NCBI GenBank assembly: GCA_017305195.1
Contig: JAFKMU010000047.1
Location: 124,001 to 188,000, forward strand
Source: Verrucomicrobiota bacterium
GTDB taxonomy: Bacteria; Verrucomicrobiota; Verrucomicrobiia; Chthoniobacterales; Terrimicrobiaceae
Length of the DNA stretch: 64,000 bases
Reading direction: 5' to 3'
Positions within the stretch are counted from its first letter, which is position 1; the number at the start of each line of letters is the position of its first letter. Positions 8,960 to 18,548 of the stretch are shown here, piece after piece. A program made the translations under genes and the position numbers. A model generated the notes under the pieces. It was not told where the DNA came from. It saw only the letters and a program-made list of their open reading frames with translations, and made no database searches.

Positions 8960-11086
8960 TTAGGCTGGCTGACCAGCAGCTTCGTCGCGATCTTTCATTG
9001 CCGCCTTGCGGCTGAGTTTCACACGGCCCTTGTCGTCGACGCCGATGCATTTGACCCAGACGGAATCACCCACCTGGACCACGTCCTGCACCTTGTTGAC
9101 GCGGAAGTCGGCCAGCTCGGAGATGTGCACGAGACCGTCCTTGCCCGGGAGCACTTCCACGAAGGCGCCGAACTCCTTGATGGAGACGACAGTGCCCTGG
9201 TAGAGCTCGCCGATCGAGATCTCCTTGGTCATGCCATTGATGATCTCCTTGGCACGCTTCAGGCTCTCGCCGTTGTTCGAGTAGATGTGCACGGAGCCGT
9301 CGTCCTCGATATTAATCTCGGCGCCGGTCTCGGCCACGATGCCCTTGATGGTCTTGCCGCCAGGTCCGATGAGGAGACCGATCTTGTCCGGGTTGATGCG
9401 GATGGTCTCGATACGCGGCGCGTAGGCGCTGAGCTCGGTACGTGGAGCGGAGAGCGCGGCATTCATCACCTCGAGCACGCGATAGCGGGCGTCGCGGGTA
9501 CGATAAACGGCCTCTTCCATGAGCTGGAGGCTGATGCCCGGGAGCTTCAGGTCGAGCTGGAAGCCCGTCACACCGCTGTCGGTGCCGCAGAGCTTGAAAT
9601 CCATGTCGCCAAAGTGATCCTCGCTACCGATGATGTCGGTGAGCATGGTGTAGCGGCTGAGCTGGCTGCCGTTGTACTCGGTCACGAGACCGCAGGAGAT
9701 ACCGGCAACCGGCTTCTTGATCGGTACGCCCGCATCCATGAGAGCGAGCACGCCGGCGCACACGCTGGCCATCGAGGTGGAGCCATTGGACTCCATAATC
9801 TCGCTGCTCACGCGGATGGCGTAAGGGAACTCATTCACCGCCGGAATGACCGGGGCGATGCTGCGCTCGGCAAGAGCGCCGTGGCCGATTTCGCGGCGGC
9901 CCGGGCTGCCTGTGCGGCCGGTCTCGCCCACGCTGAACGGCGGGAAGTTGTAGTGCAGGATGAAACGCTTGGTCGTCTCACCGCCGGTGTAACCGTCGAG
10001 CTCCTGGGCTTCGTCAGCCGGGGCGAGCGTCGCCAGACACACGGCCTGGGTCTCACCACGCTGGAAGAGCGCGCTGCCGTGGCTGCGCGGGAGGAGGCCG
10101 GTCTCAGCGGCGAGCGGACGGATCTGGTCGTATCCGCGACCGTCGCAACGCACCTGCTTGTCGAGGATGCTGATGCGGAAGGCCTTCTTCTGGAGATAGT
10201 CAAAAGCCTGGCTGATCTCGAACTTCGAGGCTTCCGGGAATTTGGCCAGAATGGCGGCGGCGACTTCATCGCGAAGAGCGCCGACAGCCTTGCCGCGAGC
10301 GACCTTGCTCGGGGTGTAAAGAGCGGCCTCGATGCGATCACCAGCGACCTGGTAGGCGATCTCGAGGAGTTCCTCCGAGACGACGAAGAGAGGAGCAACA
10401 CGCTTCTCCTTGCCCGCAGCGGCGGCCAGTTCCTTCTGAGCCTGGATGATCGGAGCGGCCGACTCGTGGGCGAACTTGAGGGCGGCGACGAACTCGGCTT
10501 CCGGGAGTTCCTTGGCCTCGCCTTCGATCATGATCACGTCGTTTTCAGTGCCGACGTAAACGAGATCGAGGTCGCTATCCGCACGCTGGGCGTGGGTCGG
10601 GTTGGCGACGAACTCGCCGTTGATGCGACCGACGCGAACGGCGGCCACGGGACCGGCGAACGGGATGTCGGAAACACAAAGAGCGGCGCTGGCGCCGTTG
10701 ATGAAGAGGATGTCGGGATCGATCTCGCCGTCAGCGCTCATCAACACACCGATGATCTGGGTGTCGTAGAGGTAGCCCTTCGGGAAGAGCGGACGGAGCG
10801 GACGGTCCGTCATGCGGGCGGTGAGGATTTCCTTCTCGGAAGGACGGCCTTCGCGCTTGAAGTATCCACCGGGGAACTTGCCCACGGCAGCCGCCTTTTC
10901 GCGGTAGTCGACGGTGAGCGGGAAGAAGTCCTGGCCTTCCTTGACAGTGGTGGCGGAAACAGCGGTCACGAGGACGATCGTGTCGCCGGAGCGAACCGTC
11001 ACTGCACCGTCAGCAAGACGGGCGAGTTTACCGGTTTCGATCAGGAGGGGGGAGTGGCCAACGTTGGCCGTTACGGAATGAGGCAT
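8960..11086 (-). CDS. pnp: polyribonucleotide nucleotidyltransferase (PNPase)
   Basis: Phosphorolytic 3'-5' exoribonuclease of mRNA turnover and the degradosome. The 708-residue product has the complete family architecture: RNase PH domain 1 (about 10-145), an alpha-helical linker, RNase PH domain 2 (about 320-545), a KH domain ([14 protein letters not shown], about 565-575) and a C-terminal S1 domain ([20 protein letters not shown]). The catalytic-core stretch [15 protein letters not shown] is present. The order rpsO-pnp is the classic one. The sequence right before the ATG is AT-rich with no Shine-Dalgarno motif, and a stable hairpin lies in the leader. Confidence 0.98.
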   Translation of the reverse strand: MPHSVTANVGHSPLLIETGKLARLADGAVTVRSGDTIVLVTAVSATTVKEGQDFFPLTVDYREKAAAVGKFPGGYFKREGRPSEKEILTARMTDRPLRPLFPKGYLYDTQIIGVLMSADGEIDPDILFINGASAALCVSDIPFAGPVAAVRVGRINGEFVANPTHAQRADSDLDLVYVGTENDVIMIEGEAKELPEAEFVAALKFAHESAAPIIQAQKELAAAAGKEKRVAPLFVVSEELLEIAYQVAGDRIEAALYTPSKVARGKAVGALRDEVAAAILAKFPEASKFEISQAFDYLQKKAFRISILDKQVRCDGRGYDQIRPLAAETGLLPRSHGSALFQRGETQAVCLATLAPADEAQELDGYTGGETTKRFILHYNFPPFSVGETGRTGSPGRREIGHGALAERSIAPVIPAVNEFPYAIRVSSEIMESNGSTSMASVCAGVLALMDAGVPIKKPVAGISCGLVTEYNGSQLSRYTMLTDIIGSEDHFGDMDFKLCGTDSGVTGFQLDLKLPGISLQLMEEAVYRTRDARYRVLEVMNAALSAPRTELSAYAPRIETIRINPDKIGLLIGPGGKTIKGIVAETGAEINIEDDGSVHIYSNNGESLKRAKEIINGMTKEISIGELYQGTVVSIKEFGAFVEVLPGKDGLVHISELADFRVNKVQDVVQVGDSVWVKCIGVDDKGRVKLSRKAAMKDRDEAAGQPA

Positions 11087-11111
11087 ATTATATACGTACG
11101 TGTAGGGATGA

Positions 11112-11139
11112 GGCGTCGACCCCCCTGTGGGCCGACGCC
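11112..11139 (-). promoter_or_regulatory. hairpin in the pnp leader
   Basis: GGCGTCG (11112-11118) and CGACGCC (11133-11139) form a 7-bp stem 26 nt upstream of the pnp ATG, after the rpsO terminator. In E. coli a leader stem-loop cut by RNase III mediates PNPase autoregulation; a similar role here is inference. Confidence 0.45.
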
Positions 11140-11149
11140 GGGATTACGC

Positions 11150-11177
11150 AAAAAACCCCGCCGAAATGACGGGGCTT
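11150..11177 (-). terminator. terminator between rpsO and pnp
   Basis: CCCCG (11156-11160) pairs with CGGGG (11170-11174), with flanking A-T pairs, and on the minus strand is followed by a run of T (11150-11155). It lies 17 nt after the rpsO stop and probably attenuates read-through into pnp. Confidence 0.8.
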
Positions 11178-11193
11178 TGCGGTCTTTGACTTG

Positions 11194-11454
11194 CTATTTA
11201 CGCAAGCCGAGCTTCTCGACGACCGAGCTATAGCGGTCAGAAGCTGTATTCTTGAGATAGTCGAGGAGACTGCGACGCTGGGCGACCAGCTTCAGGAGTC
11301 CACGACGGGAGGCGTGATCCTTGGAGTGCCCCTTGAGGTGCTCCGTGAGATCGTTGATTCGCTTGGTCAACAGGGCGATTTGCACATCCGCACTGCCGGT
11401 ATCTTTTTCGTGAAGTCGCAGCGTTCCGACTTCGATTGCTTCTGCTTTTGCCAT
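11194..11454 (-). CDS. rpsO: 30S ribosomal protein S15
   Basis: Primary 16S rRNA-binding protein of the small-subunit platform. The core [24 protein letters not shown], split by the usual turn from [23 protein letters not shown], is diagnostic, and the protein ends in GLRK. I chose the ATG at 11454 (86 residues) because family members have 86-90 residues and about 21-24 residues before the GS of the DTGS motif. A longer in-frame GTG start at 11487 would give 97 residues. The sequence AACGAAGAA just before this ATG is a weak ribosome-binding candidate. It is upstream of pnp and separated from it by a terminator. Confidence 0.95.
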   Translation of the reverse strand: MAKAEAIEVGTLRLHEKDTGSADVQIALLTKRINDLTEHLKGHSKDHASRRGLLKLVAQRRSLLDYLKNTASDRYSSVVEKLGLRK

Positions 11455-11522
11455 TTCTTCGTTAATTCGAATCGGCGATATTGCCACGCATTCAGGTGCT
11501 TGGCAACCGTAAAAAGCAGGAT

Positions 11523-11551
11523 TTGCGCTTATGCCGAGTTGAGTTCATGTT
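11523..11551 (+). promoter_or_regulatory. candidate uvrB promoter
   Basis: TTGCGC (11523-11528), a 17-nt spacer and CATGTT (11546-11551) end 8 nt before the uvrB ATG. The match is partial and the geometry suggests a leaderless transcript. Confidence 0.35.
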
Positions 11552-11559
11552 GGTCGGCT

Positions 11560-13740
<2,181 letters not shown>

Positions 13741-14850
13741 ATGTCCTCCAAGGCCTCACCCATCCATTTCATTACCGGCTCGGACGAGTCGGCGGTCAAG
13801 AAAGCCGCCTCGGCCTTGGTCCAGAAGCTCGCGCCCGGCGCCGACGCCTTTGGCCTCGAAACCATCGACGGTGCCGTCGACACGGTCGATGCCGCGGCAT
13901 CGGCCATCCAGAGCACCATGCAGGCCCTGCTGACCATGCCCTTCCTGGCGGGAGCCAAGCTCGTGTGGCTGAAAAGCGCCACCTTCCTTTCCGACAGCGT
14001 GATGGGGCGCTCGGAAACCGTGGCTGACAACCTGGAGAGCCTTTCCAAGCTGCTTACCGAGGGATTGCCCGATGGCATCACCTTTGTCCTCAGCGCCCCC
14101 CAGCCCGACAAAAGGCGGGGAGTTTACAAGACCCTCACCAAGCTCGCCCAAACCACCGTTCACGATCTGCCCGACCTCGGCTTCAATGCCGGGGAGGAAG
14201 AGATGATCGAGTGGACGACATCGCGCGTCCACGCCCGCGATCTCCAGATGAGCCCTGCCGCCATCGAGGCGCTCACCGCCCGTGTCGGCCTGGATACCCG
14301 GCAGCTCGATACGGAGCTGGAGAAGCTGGAAACAGCCTTTGGCAAAAGCCGGGCCATCGAGGCCGAGGACATCCGCGATCTGGTACCCCAGACTCGCGAG
14401 GGCGGCATCTTTGATCTGAGCGAAGCGGTTTCCCGCCGCGATCTGCCTCTGGCCCTCGATACCCTCGCCCAGCTCTTCCGCCAGGGAGAGAAAGGCGTCG
14501 GCATCCTCCTGGCCTCCGTCGTCCCGACCGTCAGGAACCTCCTGCTGGCCAAGGATCTCATCATCCGCCACAAGGTCGCACCTCCGTCCCAGCCCCATTT
14601 CTTTGCCTCCTCGCTCAAGCGCCTCCCGGAGAGCGCGCTGTCGCATCTCCCCAAGAAGAAGGACGGCACGCTCAATGCCTACCCGCTCGGCATCGCCGCG
14701 ATGAACGCATCGCACTACACCCTGCCGGAACTCGAAGCGGGATTCGCCGCCTGCGCCGAGGCCAATCAGCGTCTGCTCAGCGGCAATCTCAACGATGAGA
14801 CGATCATCACCCGGTTGCTGATCGGGCTAATGGCCCGAAAATCCCATTAG
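13741..14850 (+). CDS. holA: DNA polymerase III delta subunit
   Basis: Clamp-loader subunit that opens the beta sliding clamp. The 369-residue product shows the delta layout: an N-terminal AAA-like fold without a P-loop (HFITGSDESAVKKAAS..., MPFLAGAKLVWLKSA), a middle lid domain, and a C-terminal collar domain including ETEKLETAFGK-like and FDLSEAVSRRDLPLALDTLAQLFRQGEKGVGILLASVVPTVRNLL. Identity to E. coli HolA is low, as usual for this subunit. The ATG directly follows the uvrB stop (TAAATG), so translation is probably coupled. The gene is convergent with the GH63-like gene, 29 nt away, with only the palindrome TTTCCCGGGAAA (14854-14865) between. Confidence 0.88.
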   Translation: MSSKASPIHFITGSDESAVKKAASALVQKLAPGADAFGLETIDGAVDTVDAAASAIQSTMQALLTMPFLAGAKLVWLKSATFLSDSVMGRSETVADNLESLSKLLTEGLPDGITFVLSAPQPDKRRGVYKTLTKLAQTTVHDLPDLGFNAGEEEMIEWTTSRVHARDLQMSPAAIEALTARVGLDTRQLDTELEKLETAFGKSRAIEAEDIRDLVPQTREGGIFDLSEAVSRRDLPLALDTLAQLFRQGEKGVGILLASVVPTVRNLLLAKDLIIRHKVAPPSQPHFFASSLKRLPESALSHLPKKKDGTLNAYPLGIAAMNASHYTLPELEAGFAACAEANQRLLSGNLNDETIITRLLIGLMARKSH

Positions 14851-14879
14851 CCGTTTCCCGGGAAAGTGGAACGATGCCG

Positions 14880-17516
14880 CTACCTCAGCGGGATGTCTTC
14901 CGGCGAGCCCGAGGCGAGCTTGAGAAGCGGCATGATGAGAGCCGTCCATCCCGTCTGGTGCATCGCCCCCAGCCCGCGCCCGGTGTCTCCATGGAAATAC
15001 TCGGGATACAGCAGGTAGTCGCGAAACTGCGGATCGCACTGGAGCAGGTCATCATTGGCAAAAATGGGCCGACACCCATCCTCGTTGCGTTCGAAGAGAT
15101 AGACCAGCCGTGTCGCGAGTTCTACAGCCCAGTCACGCAAGTTGGCATTTCCGCCTGCGCACGGACACTCCACCGTGATGGAATCGCCGTAGTATTGGTG
15201 GAACTGCAGCAATGCCTCCACAAGCAGGTAATTGACCGGCATCCAGATCGGGCCGCGCCAGTTGGAGTTCCCCCCGAAAGCCCCGATCTTTGACTCGCCC
15301 GGATCGTAGCCGACGGTGAGATTGCGCCCGTCGTAAGGCAATACATAAGGGTGCTCGAGATGGTGCCGCGACAGCGCCCGGATGCCGTAGGGTGAAAGAA
15401 ACTCCTCAGGATCAAACATGCGGTGCAGCAGGCTCTTCATACGGTGCACGCGGAGCAGGGAAAACAGCCTGCGCTCCTTGCGCCCGGTCCTCTGCCAGCG
15501 CGAGACGAGCGAGGCCAGGCCGGGCTCATGCTTGAGAATCCAGTCCAGCCGCTGGGCAAAGCGTGGGAGGCGCTCGATATGCTCCGCCTCCAGAGTCTCG
15601 ACCGCGAGAAGCGGGAGCAATCCGGCAATGGAACGCACCTTGAGCGGGAACGGCCTGCCGTCGGCTTTGGTCACGACATCATAAAAGAACTGATCCTCCT
15701 CGTCCCACAGGCCGAGTCCCTGCCCGCTGACGTTGTTCATCGCCGAGGCGATACGGAGGAAATGATCGAGGAACTTCGCCGCGATATCCTCGTAGGCGGG
15801 ATTGGTCAGCGCCAGCTCGGCGGCGATGCGCATGAGGTTGAGCGAGCACATCGCCATCCAGGCCGTCGCGTCGCACTGGTGCAGCTTCAATCCCGGCGGA
15901 AGCGGCTGGCTGCGGTCAAAAACTCCGAGGTTGTCCATGCCGAGAAAGCCGCCCTCGAAGATGTTCTGCCCGTCGGCATCCTTGCGGTTGATCCACCAGC
16001 CAAAGTTCAGGATGAGCTTGTGAAAGACCCGTTCCAGAAACTCAATATCTCCCCGGTCGCCGCGGCGCTCGCGGTCGATGAGAAACACCCTCCAGGCCGC
16101 CCATCCATGAACCGGAGGGTTGGCATCATCAAACGCCCACTCATACGCTGGCAGCTGGCCGTTGGGGTGCAGATACCACTCGTTGGTGATATGTAAAAGC
16201 TGCTCCTTGGCAAAGGCCGGGTCGACCGAGGCGTAAGCCACTGCGTGAAAAGCAAGATCCCATGCGGCGAACCATGGGTACTCCCAGGTGTCGGGCATAA
16301 GAATGATCTCGCCCGCGTTCACATGCTGCCAGCGGGCATTGCGCCCGTTGGCGCGGGAGGGAGGCGGCTGAGGGCCGGTCGGGTCTCCCTCGATCCACCG
16401 CCGGACGTTGTAGCGGTAAAACTGCTTGCTCCACGTCAACCCAGCCGCAGCCTGGCGGTAAATCCCCGCCCGCTCCTCGGAAAGATCATCGGTCTTCTGA
16501 CGGTAAAACTCATCCGCCTCGGCCCGGCGTTTCGCCAGCACGTCGGCAAAGTCCGGAACAGGCGCCTCCAAAGGGCGCAGCGTGGTGTGAAACTCGCGCG
16601 TCTCGCCGGGCCCGAGCGTGCACCGCCAGACGGCCGCCGCCTTCGTTCCCTCCTGCTCAGGGTTCACGCATGCCGTGTCGCCGAGAATGATGCAGTCGTG
16701 AAAAGCGTCCTTCGGCCACGTGCATTCCCCCGCCCGGAAGAGGCGGTTGAAATTCGTTTCATTATCGGTGAAGAGCCATTCCTGGGCGCCCTCGGCTTCG
16801 AAGCGATAAGCGCCGAGCTCCGGATTCGACGCGCGCACCCCTCCCTCGACGAAACGCAGCGCCGGCTTGCGCTCGGGTTCGCCCCAGGACCAGACGTTGC
16901 GGCACCAGAGCTGAACGAGCAGGGTGAGTGGAGCGGCCTCCGGTCCGTGATTGGTCACGGTGATTCGCTGGCAGGTCACTCCCGGCCCAGCCTTGGCGTA
17001 CTCGATGAAGACGTCGAAATAGCGATTCTCGCGAAAAATCCCCGACTGCGTGAGGTCAAACTCCTCCTCCAGGCGGGAGCGGCTCTGGTTGGCCCGGATC
17101 AGCTCCTCGTAGGGAAAGGCCTTTTGCGGATACTTGTAGAGCATCCGCTGGTAGGAATGCGTCGGTGTGCCATCGAGGAAGAAATACGATTCCTTCACGT
17201 CCTCTCCGTGATTGCCCTGCGCATTGGTGACTCCGAAAAGGCGCTCTTTCAGGATGGCGTCGCAGCCATTCCACAAGGCAACGCCCAGGCACAGGCGCTG
17301 GCGTTCGTCGGACCAGCCGCCGAGGCCGTCTTCACCCCAGCGATAGGCGCGGCTGCGGGCGTGTTCATGGGGGAAGTCGTTCCAGGCATCCCCGCTCGCA
17401 CTGTAATCTTCCCGCACGGTGCCCCACTGGCGTTCGCTCAGGTAGGGCCCCCACAGGAGCCAGTTTACCGATCCGGAGGAGTGCTCGGCCAGCCGCTGAT
17501 GTTCAACACCTGCCAT
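14880..17516 (-). CDS. GH63/MGH1-like glucosidase
   Basis: Large cytoplasmic-type enzyme related to bacterial GH63 proteins with an (alpha/alpha)6 catalytic barrel. The 878-residue product has no signal peptide. An N-terminal beta domain (about 1-330, with YLSERQWGTVREDYSASGDAW) precedes the barrel. In the barrel the segments DTWEYPWFAAWDLAFHAVAYA, NPPVHGWAAW, ENIFEGGFLGMDNLGVFDRS-like and GGNSNWRGPIWMPVNYLL are typical of the family; acidic residues within them probably include the catalytic pair. Substrate is not determinable; relatives act on glucosyl-containing oligosaccharides or compatible solutes. It is monocistronic and convergent with holA. Its neighbour upstream on the same strand is an unrelated operon. 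Confidence 0.85.
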   Translation of the reverse strand: MAGVEHQRLAEHSSGSVNWLLWGPYLSERQWGTVREDYSASGDAWNDFPHEHARSRAYRWGEDGLGGWSDERQRLCLGVALWNGCDAILKERLFGVTNAQGNHGEDVKESYFFLDGTPTHSYQRMLYKYPQKAFPYEELIRANQSRSRLEEEFDLTQSGIFRENRYFDVFIEYAKAGPGVTCQRITVTNHGPEAAPLTLLVQLWCRNVWSWGEPERKPALRFVEGGVRASNPELGAYRFEAEGAQEWLFTDNETNFNRLFRAGECTWPKDAFHDCIILGDTACVNPEQEGTKAAAVWRCTLGPGETREFHTTLRPLEAPVPDFADVLAKRRAEADEFYRQKTDDLSEERAGIYRQAAAGLTWSKQFYRYNVRRWIEGDPTGPQPPPSRANGRNARWQHVNAGEIILMPDTWEYPWFAAWDLAFHAVAYASVDPAFAKEQLLHITNEWYLHPNGQLPAYEWAFDDANPPVHGWAAWRVFLIDRERRGDRGDIEFLERVFHKLILNFGWWINRKDADGQNIFEGGFLGMDNLGVFDRSQPLPPGLKLHQCDATAWMAMCSLNLMRIAAELALTNPAYEDIAAKFLDHFLRIASAMNNVSGQGLGLWDEEDQFFYDVVTKADGRPFPLKVRSIAGLLPLLAVETLEAEHIERLPRFAQRLDWILKHEPGLASLVSRWQRTGRKERRLFSLLRVHRMKSLLHRMFDPEEFLSPYGIRALSRHHLEHPYVLPYDGRNLTVGYDPGESKIGAFGGNSNWRGPIWMPVNYLLVEALLQFHQYYGDSITVECPCAGGNANLRDWAVELATRLVYLFERNEDGCRPIFANDDLLQCDPQFRDYLLYPEYFHGDTGRGLGAMHQTGWTALIMPLLKLASGSPEDIPLR

Positions 17517-17566
17517 TACCCGCTGGCTTGTAGCACATTGCCCGGCTGCCGTCTCCTTCTCTCGGC

Positions 17567-17598
17567 AAAAAAGAACGCCCTCGCGCAGGAGCCGCGAG
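17567..17598 (-). terminator. probable terminator of the pseudokinase operon
   Basis: CTCGCG/CGCGAG (17580-17585, 17593-17598) form a 6-bp stem, followed on the minus strand by T6 (17567-17572) after 7 nt. It lies just after the stop at 17622. Confidence 0.6.
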
Positions 17599-17621
17599 AC
17601 GCCTGCCGGACGGCCGACGCT

Positions 17622-18548
17622 CTAGCGGGAGAGCAGATTTTCCGGACGCTTATCCTCCGGGGTGGGCGCGCTCTGGGGCGTGGGCAATGGCACGGGGCGA
17701 TCACCCAGCTTGGGCAGCTGCTTCTCGGGCGGAGTGGCGCGCGGATCGTACTCCGTGCCTCCGCTGACGGAGACCACACCCTGGGAACGGACGAGAATGG
17801 GGCGCTGGGCTCCGGCTTGATATCCCTGCTGGTTGACCAGCTTGCCGTTGACATCAAACTGAGAGTAAAGGAACGCCTTGGGAGCGGTGTTTTGCAGGAT
17901 GTGGATGTTGTTCGCCCCATCCATCTCGATGTCCGAGTTGTTGAACGCGATGAATCTCCCCAGTTGAGTCGTGCAGTAAACGATGCCCGCCTCGGCATCC
18001 TCCACGCGCAGATACAGCATGCTCGTCGTCGGCAGACGGTGCGCGAGCACGGAGACGCGACGCGTCTTGCCTGGTCCCGCGCCCTCCGGCACGCCGACGG
18101 TGTCCTCCCAAAGCAAGCGACCTTCCGTGATCTCGATGTTCAGGTTTGGCGAGGAGAAGTATTGCTTGAGCTCCTCCGAGTACACGGTTCCCCTCACCCG
18201 GTAGGTGCCAAACTCTCCCAAGGGAAAAAGCGGTGTGAGGTTAATGGCGCGCACGACCTTCTCGCCCGCCGGGACGGTGAGCGGCTGGTTCTGGTAGTTG
18301 GGATCGTTCGGAGGTATGGGACGCCCCTTGCCAGTCTCGATCTGGAAGCTGAACCACTGGTTCCTCGGGGTGTCGGCGAGATCCAGCGTGCGCCCACTCT
18401 GGTTCGTGATCGTAACCGTGCAGATGATCGGCTCGTAAACGACGTAGAGACTGCGCTTGAACTTGATGTCCACCTGGATCTGGGCAGACAACGGACTAAG
18501 CGCGGCCCAGAGGGCGAGAGCAATGAGCCAATACCGGAATTTCGTCAT
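17622..18548 (-). CDS. exported protein of unknown function, last gene of the pseudokinase operon
   Basis: I do not recognise a named family. The 308-residue product has a signal peptide (MTKFRYWLIALALWAALSPLSA, cleavage after LSA). A beta-rich region resembling an Ig/CARDB-like fold follows (QVDIKFKRSLYVVYEPIICTVTITNQSG, about 24-75), then a second beta-rich part. The C-terminus is Pro-rich and probably disordered (about 265-308). Its start overlaps the stop of the receiver-pseudokinase gene by 4 nt (ATGA), so it is translationally coupled to it. A role as an envelope partner or output of that protein is inference. A terminator candidate follows the gene. Confidence 0.75.
   Translation of the reverse strand: MTKFRYWLIALALWAALSPLSAQIQVDIKFKRSLYVVYEPIICTVTITNQSGRTLDLADTPRNQWFSFQIETGKGRPIPPNDPNYQNQPLTVPAGEKVVRAINLTPLFPLGEFGTYRVRGTVYSEELKQYFSSPNLNIEITEGRLLWEDTVGVPEGAGPGKTRRVSVLAHRLPTTSMLYLRVEDAEAGIVYCTTQLGRFIAFNNSDIEMDGANNIHILQNTAPKAFLYSQFDVNGKLVNQQGYQAGAQRPILVRSQGVVSVSGGTEYDPRATPPEKQLPKLGDRPVPLPTPQSAPTPEDKRPENLLSR

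Noticed and set aside
8897-11233. A 778-codon frame antisense to pnp
   Set aside because: PNPase is unambiguous on the opposite strand; the antisense frame has no domain.
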